DNA from: Pomphorhynchus laevis
Taxonomy: Eukaryota; Acanthocephala; Palaeacanthocephala; Echinorhynchida; Pomphorhynchidae
Reading direction: 5' to 3'
DNA length: 64,000 bases
Assembly (NCBI GenBank): GCA_012934845.2
Contig: WNNJ02000107.1
Coordinates: 62,001 to 126,000 of the forward strand
The translations under genes were made by a program, and so were the position numbers. Position 1 is the first letter of the stretch, and the number at the start of each line of letters is the position of its first letter. The notes beneath the pieces were generated by a model. It made no database searches. It saw only the letters and a list, made by a program, of their open reading frames with translations, and was not told the origin of the DNA. Shown one piece after another: positions 1 to 10,399 of the stretch.

Positions 1-1
1 C

Positions 2-550
2 TCGGGGCTCGACGCACAACAATGGCGACGAATGTTAACTGCATTTGGCAAACATTCCAACGGATTGGCCGAGGCATTAGCATCACTAGCGGTCCGCATA
101 GCTTCTGTCAAAATTCCACTTGAAACTCTTGAAGCATTTGTTGCCAGCCGATTAGTAGCTTTACCAAAAAAAAGTGGTGGAATACGCCCTATCGGAATCG
201 CCGACGTAGCGGAATGGTAGAATCCTACAAAAACCTCATTGCTATTACATAACTCTGTAAATGAACTGAATGTTTGCTTACCTGATGTGCAAATCAAATA
301 TGACGGTATAAACATTCCTGGGTCAGCGATTGGCATTGACGATTTTATGGCTAGAACTGTTTCGAGTCACGTCGCGTGTAATACGAACTTGGTCAGACGC
401 ATCTGCGAAGTCGGGAATATTGACCCACACTGTGCTTACGTTGGTCTCACGCAATCCATGCAGTGGAAATGGTCACAACTGCTCAGAACGACCAGTTGTA
501 GTGAAGAGCAATTACAACCGCTAAAAGATCCTTTTGCAATGGCTGCCTTC
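2..550 (+). mobile_element. REL-endonuclease LINE fragment, RT core deleted
   Basis: Part of a non-LTR reverse transcriptase of the R2/R4/NeSL-like group that uses a restriction-like endonuclease. The frame opens before the first methionine (SGLDAQQWRRM). It carries the hallmark run SRLVALPKKSGGIRPIGIAD near 160-210, which in this family leads into the RT palm. A TAG at 218-220 follows. The same frame then resumes with the post-palm region (CAYVGLTQSMQWKW near 430-475). The catalytic palm, including the YxDD box, is therefore missing: an internal deletion that kept the frame, plus one stop. The fragment ends where the opposite-strand gypsy fossil begins. Other pieces of the family lie at 41.6, 44.4 and 60.2 kb. 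Group assignment rests on remembered family motifs, not a search. Confidence 0.7.
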
Positions 551-1740
551 TCATTTGGTCTTCAAGTTGATAGTGCTGAACATTTTAAATGGTGATAGTT
601 TGTCAATGAAATCATTTATCCGTGGCAAAGGGAAGGCGTCTAATTGAGTGAATTTGTTGATAGTCGCAGAATAGTCTACTACCGTTCTCTGCTTAATCGG
701 ACTTCGCACAATAAGAACCTGAGTATGCCAGGGTGATGTACTAGGCTGAATAATATCATACATAAGAAGTGTTGTATTTGATCCCTTATAAATCCTTCGT
801 CTTTAGGATTTCTTCTTCGAGGCGCGATGTTGAATGGTGCCATTGGTATAATTCGCCATTGACACCCGTATATTTGTTGGTAAGGGCTTTAAACCACATC
901 GACTAAGGATATCATTACGGATTAAGTTAAGTGCACTTCCGGTGTTGATGCAGGCCAAAACAGTGTAACCATTTATGACCGCTTGAATCAAAGGCTATGT
1001 TCAAAGTATTCGTGAAAGGCTGATCATTTTTACCTGTGCCGCCGATCACAGCACATAGATTGCTCGATTCTTTACTTTTTGATCTACAAATTTTGGCATA
1101 ATGACCTAGCTCACCACAAGAATGGCAAACGGTATTTCTAGCAGGGTATCGTGATCTTAAATGCTTTTGATTCCCACAAAAATAGCATATTTGGTGACGT
1201 AAAGCATTAAAAATCAAGGGATCCGTATTATCTTGTAATGTGTTGAATCAAAGTAGTCGCCATTAGTCGAAGATAGTTCGTTGATTGTATGTTGGTCAGA
1301 TTTGTCTGTGCTTAAAGTGAATGAGTTCGCCTCGGCTTGAGCGCTCTCTAGAAGTCGAACGAGTTCATACGCTTGACCCTTCTCACTGATAGCATTTTCG
1401 AGAATGCGTTGATGGATTGCTTGGTTCGAAAATCCAGCTGTGAAGGTATCACGCAGAAATAGATATATGTGAAGTTCGGCTGATACAGCATCAAAGGGAC
1501 ATTTGCGACCCTTCGATTTAAGTTTGCGAATAAATTGATCGAAGGTTTGACCAGAAGTTTGTCGCATGTTGCTTAATTGATGACGCATAAATATATCTGT
1601 ATCTTGCTTCGTAAATGTTGTAAATAAAATCTTGATTGAATCTTCGTAGGTATTATTTTCACGAAATAGATCGAAAACATCAGATAATACATGATTTACG
1701 AGCAGGTTGAATAATTTGTTGTTACACATGCCCTAGGACA
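551..1740 (-). mobile_element. Ty3/gypsy LTR retrotransposon fossil (gag, protease, start of RT)
   Basis: Read on the minus strand the parts come in Ty3/gypsy order. First a gag-like region (about 1729-1214) rich in charged helices, then two CCHC-type zinc knuckles (about 1190-1080), a retropepsin-like segment (about 990-810) and the first block of reverse transcriptase (about 763-551; PSTSPWHTQV and DAFPLPRI are typical). The copy is old and broken in several places, and the rest of pol is absent at the junction with the LINE fragment at about 550. No terminal repeats could be paired. A second gypsy fossil lies at 35.7-37.2 kb on the other strand. Confidence 0.8.
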
Positions 1741-2083
1741 TTCAATGGTGTACTCATAAATAAATCACTATTTTTCCTCATGAGGAGGCATAAACACCAG
1801 GCAGCATTCTATATAATTATACAAAGAAATAGAACCGAATTATTCTCGCAATATTCCAAGTCGCTACGTATGCCCAGTCATCCTATGTGTGACGACAAAC
1901 TTTAACAACGGTAGACACATTTCACTCTAACGGAGCTCATCAGTACCGTGACTTCAATAATCATCCATAGGAACCTTACCTTGAAGCACGTTAAACAGTG
2001 TTTAAAGCTCGAAAAGTAGAACTACCCTTAATCTGAATCATCAGAGATATTGCTTTGAATATTGAGTGTTATATATACCTTAT
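1741..2083. other. No gene seen; flank of the gypsy fossil
   Basis: This stretch has normal base mix but no open frame and no recognised repeat. It may hold decayed 5' sequence of the gypsy fossil, but no terminal repeat partner was found. Confidence 0.3.
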
Positions 2084-2435
2084 TTATCGTCAATGTTGAT
2101 TTTATTAAGAATAAGGCTACCTGGATAAATTTGTTAACTTATTAAGTAAAATTTATTAGAGTTATATTTATCAGCAATATACCGAAACATATATTTCATA
2201 TCTTTATATGTTTTTTTTCACAAGCCAGGACAAATTTATATAATATAATCTTAAAATATGTCAGCTATTATTGGGCTATTATAGTATCCCATTGGAACAC
2301 CTTTTATTTGTTTAAATATAGATGTCCCTACATTTAGATAATTTTGATTTATCAAAATATTTAAGGCTTCTATCTATTCAATTTTATCCATATATTTGTA
2401 TTTACTTTATTGTTGAATGTGTGTGATAAACGTTT
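2084..2435 (-). mobile_element. YIDD-box reverse transcriptase fragment, copy 1
   Basis: A decayed copy of the reverse transcriptase that recurs at 4.8-8.0 kb. On the minus strand it begins with KYKYMDKIE and reaches a GVPMG-like motif followed by a degraded palm region. It is more diverged than copies 2 and 4 and has several breaks. The family resembles Penelope-like and related unclassified animal RTs; the assignment is tentative. Confidence 0.6.
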
Positions 2436-2436
2436 T

Positions 2437-2535
2437 AGTATCAATATATTAATAATATATTAATATATATTTTATATATTAATATATTAATAATATATTA
2501 ATATATATTTTATATATTAATATATTGATATATTC
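2437..2535. repeat. AT-rich tandem duplication
   Basis: About two units of a roughly 40-bp A/T block (alternating AATATATTAATA and TATATTTTATA) stand head to tail between the RT fragment and the next LINE. Confidence 0.6.
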
Positions 2536-2539
2536 ATAT

Positions 2540-4160
2540 TTTAATTTTTTCGCAGCAGAAATCGGAGAATATCATGTAAACTCAATGAAAATGCAGGTAA
2601 CTTCATCTACAATATCAAACGAGGTAAGTGGTTTGTTACCATCTACTGTAAAAGAGGTAATTGGGAAACTTCCTCCAATACCCAAATTAAAAAATTTGGC
2701 GTTTATTAAGCTGTTAGCGCCAATAGAGCGCCATAAGCTATTTAACATTTTCTTGCGGAAGTATACTAAAAAATATAATAATAGAGTCTTATCCCACTCA
2801 GTACGCTACTTTGAAGCCGAAATCAAGATCTCTTTCGTTTCTTGAGACCTTGCGAAGGAGTATGAAACCTTTTTCCACGAAGAATTAATGGATATTTGTA
2901 CAGTACACTTCAAACCTATCTAAGCGTCCATCAAAATTTCGAATCTTCCTCCCCACCTGGATGAGAATGATATTGAGTCTTTAAAGAAACTATTTAGATT
3001 AATAAACTTCCGGTACGTGACTGGGAAGAACGGATTTCCTCTCCCAATAGCTTTTGCGTCATCTTCCATTGGCAATGCTGAGATCCTAACAAAAGCCGCA
3101 TGTAACCCCTTTTTGGGACATAACCTAATGTTTAAACTCATAAGCACCGACGAGCTAACTTACCCGCACTGCAATGCTTGACACGAACGGGGGCACTGGG
3201 GCTTCTGATGTGTTAAGGAGAAGTCTTGTGGGTTGTGCGGCCTAACGAATTGCCCGCAAGTTGGCGGGAAGTGCTTTTCCCAGCCCAATTGTTCAAATTG
3301 TGTAGGAGCATACCCGGCGTGGTCCATGAAGTGTGCGAACTTCAAACTGTATTGTTCCCACCACTGCTCCTCTTACCTCAATAAAAAGATATCCGTGACT
3401 TTCGGTGCAGTTGCGGGTAGAATGACTGACAACGACATCATCAGGTTAGTCGACTCCACAAGACAAGCAATCTTTAAGTAATAGGAGAACTTGATCCAGA
3501 AACAGCTTGCCCTTTTTTTACCGCTCCAGTAATCGCCGACCCCCGGTCATGAAGCAATCACAGAAAAGAGGAGCATCATCACACAGAGTTCCTCCTGTGA
3601 AGATCGGGAAAATGTTAAAATCTAAGGCCGAAGATGCTGCCGTTGCACTTATGGGAAATGAAGATAATGCCCTTGGGAAAGTATCTTCCCTGGTAGAGGA
3701 TTGTAGTGGAAAAGGCGACTTTCCGCCCCCGAGCTCCGTCTAGGTCAAGGCAATCCCACCCAGCTTATCGAATGCAATGCAGAGTGCTCGTTAGCCTTTT
3801 TCACTGAATATCCTTTAGTGGAATTCGGTAGGTGCTTCTGCCCTTAGACTTCTATCCAGTAGATATGCAGATGTCATAGTCCTTCAGGAGACGCGGTCTA
3901 TCCGTCTCCCCCAGGATATTACTCGATTCATCCCTAAGCACATTTATTCCCACTATACTCCGTACATAACCCCGCCTCACTCTTTGTCGTCTCAAATTCT
4001 TCTAACACTAGTTAAATGCTCCCTAAGATCCTCTCTCCTGCTCAACTACTCTTCTCCAGCCCTGTCTTGTTTAGCTATATCACTTTTTTAGAACGGGAAA
4101 CGTATCAGTATAGCTAATATCTACATATTGGCTATTGGTCATTACCTGGTCTCTTAAACG
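2540..4160 (+). mobile_element. Jockey-type LINE, 5' half (ORF1 and start of endonuclease)
   Basis: ORF1 is readable in broken pieces from about 2560 to 3743. It shows an RRM-like stretch (ISNLPPHLDENDI near 2935-2975) followed by gag-like zinc knuckles near 3233-3340 (CGLTNCPQ, then CSNCVGAYPAWSMKC), the usual jockey ORF1 order. From about 3815 a second region matches the start of the LINE at 21.09 kb almost word for word (GAATTCGGTAGGTGCTTCTG) and encodes the beginning of the apurinic-type endonuclease, with an LQETRS-like motif. The element stops near 4160, so endonuclease end and RT are missing. Stops separate the ORF1 segments at about 2845, 2920, 3180 and 3480. Clade beyond jockey-type is uncertain. 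Confidence 0.65.
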
Positions 4161-4219
4161 TGATCACGTGAAGCAGTTTACATTTTAAAGTGTAAACACC
4201 TTGGGATGCAAACTTCTTC

Positions 4220-4745
4220 CTTTTTTAAGAATTAATAATTCATCAAACTTGTTTGAAAATAAGAAAAAATAATAGTAATGTCGTAACCAATAATACATAG
4301 GTTCAGTATTTCTGACATAGGTCATATTACCCGGAAAACAAAGTCCACAGGTCCAGAATAACATGTCAGTAGAACAAATCAAATCAGCTAACTGAGTCTA
4401 CGTATTTAATATAATTATAAAATAAACAAAACATAATAATGCTAAATTAAAATTTAATAATTAAATACTAAAATTAATAATTGTTTTAAGATTTTCTATA
4501 ATATAAATCAAGTTAAAATAAGAAAAAATTGAAATTTAAAATAAACGTCATTTTTATGAATTGATTAATAAATAACAGACGTTATATCAGAATAAGAATT
4601 AGAGGTCATCAGGAGGAACTGCTATGCTATCAGGTTTCGGCCCCTAACTCCTCTACCCAACATAGCAGCGGGGCCAAATACATGCTAATGATGTATTTCC
4701 TCTGAAATAACTATCTAGTATCTTATTCTAATACAAAGTATATTA
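4220..4745 (-). repeat. Dispersed repeat, about 520 bp, copy 1
   Basis: The minus strand of this block matches 17.81-18.15 kb in the plus direction. Shared landmarks are GCATGTATTTGGCCC, CCGAAACCTGA and TTTTCCCGGTAATAT, all in the same order. No protein is encoded. Short pieces also occur at about 15110-15165 and 17628-17680. It is probably a non-autonomous mobile element of unknown class. Confidence 0.65.
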
Positions 4746-4780
4746 TTTATTATCCATCCATAAAAATTTGTCACTTAAGA

Positions 4781-5490
4781 GTTTAAATTTATTCTTTATA
4801 TTATTGTGTTGATTTATATATTTTACTATTTTCTGCTTGATGTTATTTTTATAGTAAGCCTAGTTTAAAATATGTATCTATTAAATTATTTAAATGATTT
4901 TAAGAAAGCCAATATCATTACATATTGTTGCAATTCTTAAAATTTCATTATTTAATGTATTATATTTTATATTATATGGTATGCATGAATGCTCATGCAA
5001 AAATATGTTTCCTATAAATTTAAATATGTCATATTTATGATATAAATTAATAGCAGTTTTAGTTAATGTTAATTTAATGTTAATATCTAGATATACCCCT
5101 ATATCATTAATATTGGTTTTGTTAAGAATAAGGATTTCTGGATAAATTTGTTCACTAATTGAATAAAAATTATTAGAATTAAATACACATATATCATCAA
5201 TGTATCGAAACATATATTTCATATATTTATATAATTTAGATTTAGTTTTTACACAGTTATGAACAAATTCATATTCTATAAAGCTTAAAAACAAGTCAGC
5301 TATAATTGGGCTACTATTACCTTCAATTGAAACACCTTTTACTTGTCTAAATATAGATGTCTCTACTTTTAAATAATTTTGATTTATCAAAATATTTAAG
5401 TGTGCTATTAATTCAATTTTATCCATATATTTATATTTATTTGATGGTTTAATTTTAGTTAGATAGGCGTTATAATTATTATAACATTAT
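4781..5490 (-). mobile_element. YIDD-box reverse transcriptase fragment, copy 2 (best preserved)
   Basis: The longest open copy of this RT: 178 residues from 5426 to 4890, and the frame reaches upstream to about 5480 (AYLTKIKPSNKYKYMDKI). It shows a KGVxxGxxSSPIIADLFLSF block at about residues 30-48, the catalytic FRYIDDICVF at about 73-82, and the downstream IYPE and GVYLDINIKL segments. These blocks resemble Penelope-like and other unclassified invertebrate RTs whose motif A reads FSTLYTN, which is visible in copy 5. No endonuclease domain is attached. It is a 5'- and 3'-truncated relic beside four sister copies. Confidence 0.7.
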
Positions 5491-5569
5491 AATAATATCA
5501 ATAACATTATAATAATAACATTATAACAGTTATTATTATAGTTAACATATGTATTAAAATAGTTAATAT

Positions 5570-5645
5570 TATCTTTAACATTGAGAATCTAATCTAATTT
5601 ATTATATTATATTCAGAAAATAAAAATATCCCTCTATTTTACAAA
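5570..5645 (-). repeat. Inverted repeat partner of 8508-8586
   Basis: About 76 bp whose reverse complement recurs at 8508-8586 with few changes (shared core TTTTATTTTCTGAAT). The pair brackets RT copies 3 to 5 and the LINE tail at 8.1-8.4 kb. Confidence 0.55.
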
Positions 5646-5654
5646 TACCTTCTA

Positions 5655-6020
5655 TATCGTCAATGTTGATTTTATTAAGAATAAGGCTACCTGGATAAAT
5701 TTGTTAACTTATTAAATAAAATTTATAAGATTTTAATATACCGAAACATATATTTCATATCTTTATATGTTTTGGTTTATTTTTCACAAGCCAGGACAAA
5801 TTCATATAATATAATATTAAAATAAATCATATATTATTGGTCTACTATTACCACCCATTGGAACACCTTTTACTTGTCTAAATATAGATGTCTCTACTTT
5901 TAAATAATTTTGATTTATCAAAATATTTAAGGATTCTATTAATTCAATTTTATCCATATATTTATATTTATTTGATGGTTTAATTTTAGTTAGATAGGCG
6001 TTATAATTATTATAACATAT
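5655..6020 (-). mobile_element. YIDD-box reverse transcriptase fragment, copy 3
   Basis: A decayed copy with the same end points as copy 1: the YMDKIELI start near 5957, the GVPMGG block near 5860, and a shortened palm with the region around the catalytic aspartates damaged. It is closest to copy 1 in the palm and to copy 2 near the start. Confidence 0.6.
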
Positions 6021-6159
6021 ATATGTATATGTTTTTCTGAATATAAGATTAATTAATTTTTCTTTAATTAATTTAAAATAATTTATGAAATTAATAATTA
6101 TTAAATTAATAATTTATTAATTTAATTAATTTATGAACATTAATTAATTTTTCTGTAAA
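6021..6159. repeat. AT-rich low-complexity spacer
   Basis: Short TTAATTAATTTA-type runs fill the gap between RT copies 3 and 4. No coding signal. Confidence 0.5.
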
Positions 6160-6615
6160 ATTTAATTAATTAAATTAACAGTAGTTTTACTTAATATTAA
6201 TTTAATGTTCATATCTAGATATACACCTTCTTTATCATTAATATTGGTTTTGTTAAGAATAAGGCTTTCTGGATAAATGTGCTCACTAATTGAATAAAAA
6301 TTATTAGAATTAAATACACATATATTATCAATGTATCGAAACATATATTTCATATATTTATATTGTTTAGATTTAGTTTTTACACAGTTATGAACAAATT
6401 CATATTCTATAAAGCTTAAAAACAAGTCAGCTATAATTGGGCTACTATTACCACCCATTGGAACACCTTTTACTTGTCTAAATATAGATGTCCCTACTTT
6501 TAAATAATTTTGATTTATCAAAATATTTAAGGATTCTATCAATTCAATTTTATCCATATATTATATTTACTTGATGGTTTAATTTTAGTTAGATAGGCGT
6601 TATAATTATTATAAC
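6160..6615 (-). mobile_element. YIDD-box reverse transcriptase fragment, copy 4
   Basis: A 131-residue open frame (6557-6162) highly similar to copy 2, with KGVPMGGNSSPIIADLFL and the catalytic box as RYIDNICVF (second Asp replaced by Asn) near residues 74-82. The frame extends upstream through AYLTKIKPS to about 6600. The 3' part ends in AT-rich sequence after KTNINDKEGVYLDMNIKL. Confidence 0.7.
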
Positions 6616-7699
6616 ATATATATGTATATCTTTTCCAGAATATAAGTTTAATTAATTTTACTAACGCTTCTTCAATATCTACTATTAGTTTTAATATCTA
6701 CTACTTTATTAGTAGTTATCAATTTGATATGTATATTCGATTTTGTATCAAATATATTCGGCTTATTAAGTTAGTATTTAAATAAAAAAATCGTTTACCG
6801 GCACTTAATCATTATCAATATTATAGACGATCATGTACAACACAAGATTTCAGTGTTATTTAATTATCAAATCATTTTTGAAATGATTTGATTCTTAAAA
6901 TAATTTTTAAATGTTTTAAATATTATAAGAATGAATATAATGTTACTTAAGTAAGTTTGTAGATTTTGTCACGTTATCATTTTTAAAGAAAGGTTGTTTT
7001 ATTGTAATTAATTATGTAAGCGGCGTTGTATTTTAAGGAGTTCAAAATACTCTTCTTTGTTGACTAAAGAGACCGGACAAAGGCTTTTAAGCGTGATATA
7101 TAAAACGAAGGTAGTACTTGAGTCATCTTCTGAGACAAATGTAGCTAACTTCACAGCCTACTCTAAAAATATCGAGGTATTAATTGTGATAAACAGTTAA
7201 CGTATTATACATTTATTTATTTAAAGAGGAAAATGTGAGATTATTTTGTTAGTCTTCTTAAAACTTAAATTAAAAGTCTAATTTTAGTTGATTTTTAAAT
7301 CGAAATTATTGAAGACAACCTGTTCAGTATTTTAGGATAGAATTTTAAGTAGATTTTGTATTTTATTTCAACCTTTAGAGTATCTTAAACCAATTATTTT
7401 TATTTGTTTAAAATAAATAAAAAAGAACTTGAATAAAATTTTAGTTCACATTATAGTTTTGATCAAAATTTTCTAAATTTTATTTATTTGCTCTTAATTT
7501 TAAAGTTATTTTTATAAGTTATAAAACATAATAATGCACATAAATTTCTTTGTTAATTATTTGTGAATTAATAATTAATGAAATAATTAGATCACTTTAC
7601 TAATGCAAAATGAGCGATTTAGATTGCTAAAATGAGATTTTATATTTCTCTATATATCGTTAATGTAGATTATAATTAAGAGGTTTAAATTGGTTTATA
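6616..7699. other. No gene seen, AT-rich
   Basis: Mostly A/T with scattered short repeats. A TATATAAAA box near 7098 is followed by sequence without a recognised gene, so no promoter is claimed. Confidence 0.3.
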
Positions 7700-8045
7700 T
7701 AAATATTTTATATTGGTTTTGTTAAGAATAAGGCTTTCTCGATGAAATTGTTCACTAATTGATGTCCCTACTTTTAAATAATTTTGATTTATCAAAATAT
7801 TTAAGGCTTCTATCAATTCAATTTTATCCATATATTTATATTTACTTGATGGTTTAATTTTTGTTAGATAGGCGTTATAGTTATTATAACATATATATGT
7901 ATATCTTTTTTCGAATATAAAATTAATTAATTTTTCTAACGCTTCTTTGATATCTACTAAATCTAGATTTGTATAAAGCGTACTAAAATCGTATGTATTT
8001 ATATTTTGAAAATTTATTCCTTTTGTCTGTTCTAAAAATTCATAA
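7700..8045 (-). mobile_element. YIDD-box reverse transcriptase fragment, copy 5 (upstream part)
   Basis: This copy reaches furthest upstream. On the minus strand it reads TYDFSTLYTNLDLVDIKEAL (motif A of the palm) near 8010-7950, then the same AYLTKIKPSSKYKYMDKI start seen in other copies. It then jumps by deletion to the SEQFHRESLILNKTNI segment, losing the GVPMG and YIDD blocks. The FSTLYTN motif is like the LYTNIP motif of Penelope-like RTs and is the main reason for linking the family to them. Confidence 0.6.
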
Positions 8046-8094
8046 TAACATAAAAAATAATAACATATATATGTATATCTATTTTAAAAAATAA

Positions 8095-8378
8095 TAATTA
8101 TTCGGAAATAATGGACATTCTCGAAACATATTTCTAACAAGTGTGTCAAGGCAACTGAAAGAATGTCTTCCTTCAGAAACAGGTAATTTGTCCTTCGACG
8201 GTGCTCTAAGATTCTTTAAGGTGATGATTGTTCCTATATTGACATGTAGTATACAGGCGATCTAGCTTGATCTTACTACTGCTAATTTCCGCAAATTCGA
8301 TTCGCTTCAATGGAGGTTTATTAAACATATAACAGGGCTCTCACCTATGACCTCTTCGACATAGTTATTATTACATAC
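8095..8378 (+). mobile_element. LINE reverse transcriptase C-terminal scrap
   Basis: The plus strand reads RFFKVMIVPILTCSIQ, then a stop, then DSLQWRFIKHITGLSPMTS. This resembles the region after the RT palm in jockey- and CR1-type LINEs, where a tyrosine- or cysteine-rich helix is followed by an R-W/F-IKxITG motif. Only this tail is present, so the family is not certain. Confidence 0.45.
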
Positions 8379-8723
8379 TTATGAATATTAATATATTCAT
8401 ATTTTATTTTTTAAAGCTTTATTAATATGAGCTAGATCTAATTGTTTTACTGTTGTAAAATAATTTAAATTGGCAGATTGAAATTATTCTACAAAATATT
8501 TTTTGTAAAATAGATGAATATTTTTATTTTCTGAATAGAATATAGTAAACTAGATTAGATTTTTCTTAATGTTAAAGCTAATATTACGCTATTTAAACTT
8601 TTTCGTGAGAGTAAATTATTATGTAAATGCAAATTAGATAATAATTAATTTGTACTAATTAATTAATAATAATTAATTTATTATATTTTTAAACTCTAAA
8701 ACTGCTCACATGTTTCAGAATTA

Positions 8724-9276
8724 AGTTAATCGCAGTTTGATGTGAATTCAATCGCTATCATCATTTTTAGTGATTTATACATGAATATTCATTTTAAGGT
8801 AAAAACAGCAACTTTCGAAATTTGGACTATTATATTTTGGGTTCCGTATTTAATGTCAAATCATATAAGAAAAATAATTGTTGTTTGCATCCAAGAAAAT
8901 ATTTATTATATCATTAAACTACTATAGGGAATGGTTTGATATTTTATTAAACTATAGGCAAATAAAATAAATTTACAGGCTAACAAGAAAATATGAATTT
9001 CAAAACATCATAAAAGTATGTTAGTCGATATTGAAAGTTACATTATATGATAAAGTGTTCAATTCCTCGAAAGTTGATTAATATCCTTCAAACTCTAGAA
9101 GCATAGATGGAAGCAATTGAAGACGTAAAGCAACGAAAAGTGCTGTTGCCCTCAGTATTTACAAATTCAGTTTCCAGAACGTTTGTACATGTTGATACGA
9201 AAGTTATAACATTTTAAAATATTCACAGATATAAACTCTCTATGCAAAAAGATGTTTGATAGATTAGTGATTTTGC
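8724..9276. repeat. Segmental duplication, copy A (partner 34941-35502)
   Basis: About 550 bp that recurs at 34941-35502 in the same direction with few substitutions and small indels. It contains the last codons of the receptor exon at 9167-9493 and about 440 bp of its 3' flank. The copy at 35 kb lacks the helix-7 part. Confidence 0.85.
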
Positions 9277-9493
9277 CATTCTGCCTAAATACATGTGACT
9301 CAAAATACTCTTTGTCCGCAGTATTTAACTTTACATTAAAACTGTAAAAAATTGGATTTAGTGTTGAATTATATGGATAACAAAATAGATTATTTAATAA
9401 CAAAGAGCAAGTATGAAGATATCTTAACGCTGCAACTACATCTGAATATTTAGGCGAGACATCTTTAATTGTTAGATAAATCTTCACTGACAC
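9167..9493 (-). CDS. Possible GPCR terminal exon (seventh helix and tail)
   Basis: Open for 108 codons on the minus strand. Residues about 24-50 form a hydrophobic helix, SLLLNNLFCYPYNSTLNP, followed by IFYSF: the NSxLNPIxYxF signature of helix 7 in rhodopsin-family G-protein-coupled receptors. The YP(x)NSxLNP form is reminiscent of glycoprotein-hormone/relaxin-type (LGR) receptors, but that is inference. A basic cytoplasmic tail follows to a TGA stop. The open frame begins inside sequence without an ATG, so it should start at a splice acceptor; a candidate AG lies near 9464. The exon at 10132-10392, on the same strand, could supply helix 5. A helix-6 exon was not identified; a hydrophobic stretch near 9590-9660 lacks the expected motif. 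Confidence 0.5.
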   Translation of the reverse strand: MSVKIYLTIKDVSPKYSDVVAALRYLHTCSLLLNNLFCYPYNSTLNPIFYSFNVKLNTADKEYFESHVFRQNGKITNLSNIFLHREFISVNILKCYNFRINMYKRSGN

Positions 9494-9499
9494 GTACCG

Positions 9500-10094
9500 A
9501 GTTTTATAAAGTCTATTGATGGTCGTTTAGTTTATAAGCTAGTAATCCATTTATACTAAATTATGGGCAGTAACATAATCTTAAAATTTCACCATCATCC
9601 ATAAAAGCGATCCAAGATCAGTCACACATGATGGGTCTAATACAACTATTGCACATTTTCTTTCGAGATGTATAACCAACGATCGGTAAATATGATTCCA
9701 GAATACTCATAACTACTGCAAAATTCTTACGTTTTGTGCGAAATATAAGATATATCACACTTTTAAAGAACTCTACCTTAGTGTAATTTCACCTTTGATT
9801 TTATTAGAATTCACTATAAACTTATCAGAACAATAGTTTGTTAAGATAACCAGAACTCTATACTTAAAGTTTGAAGCGGAACCCGTAATTGCATTGAATA
9901 TATAAATATATAAAAAAATAAATATTTATTTATTTTAAATGCATCTAAATAAATATATAAATTATATAAATTTACATAATTTATATAATTATATAAATAT
10001 ATAATTAATTAAATATTCCATGTATAAATAGAAATTAAATATTTCAACATATTCAAACATGTTCGATCGCGAAATGATTACAAAGTAATTTTAT
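9500..10094. other. Probable intron of the receptor gene
   Basis: AT-rich between the two minus-strand exons. A minus-strand stretch near 9660-9590 reads CAIVVLDPSCVTDLG and SLLWMMVKF. It is hydrophobic but does not match the helix-6 FxxCWxP motif, so it is left uncalled. Confidence 0.3.
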
Positions 10095-10131
10095 TTGCTA
10101 ACAAAATATAACAGCACAAACACGCATCACA

Positions 10132-10392
10132 TTAAAATAATTCATAGTTCTCGAAACCTTTACTATTATTTTGTTTGCGAGCGATTTTTTTACTCCTTGA
10201 TTGATTTTCTAGATCTATTGTACGATTACTATGTAAATGAGGAGTTTCAGTGTCCGGCATTAAATCGAATGTTTTATATGACTCCATATAGAAGTTAGAT
10301 GCGACTGAAGCACAAAAAATGGCTACAAATAGCAATAATAATAGTGATACGATAATTATATCTGTACCCAATAAACTTATAGACATGAACAC
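10132..10392 (-). CDS. Membrane-segment exon, possibly helix 5 of the same receptor
   Basis: 86 codons. Residues about 8-32 are a strong membrane segment (IIIVSLLLLLFVAIFCASVA), followed by a polar tail with FYMESYKTF and SRSKKIARK. A KIARK motif after helix 5 and before helix 6 is common in LGR-type receptors. A good splice donor (A|GTAAAG) lies just after the KIARKQNN codons, near 10160, which would make the last residues intronic. It could instead be a separate small membrane protein. No splice acceptor decides the start. Confidence 0.35.
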   Translation of the reverse strand: MFMSISLLGTDIIIVSLLLLLFVAIFCASVASNFYMESYKTFDLMPDTETPHLHSNRTIDLENQSRSKKIARKQNNSKGFENYELF

Positions 10393-10399
10393 TTCGATA

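Noticed and set aside
7098-7106. TATATAAAA box
   Set aside because: TATA-like strings are expected by chance in DNA this AT-rich, and no gene follows.
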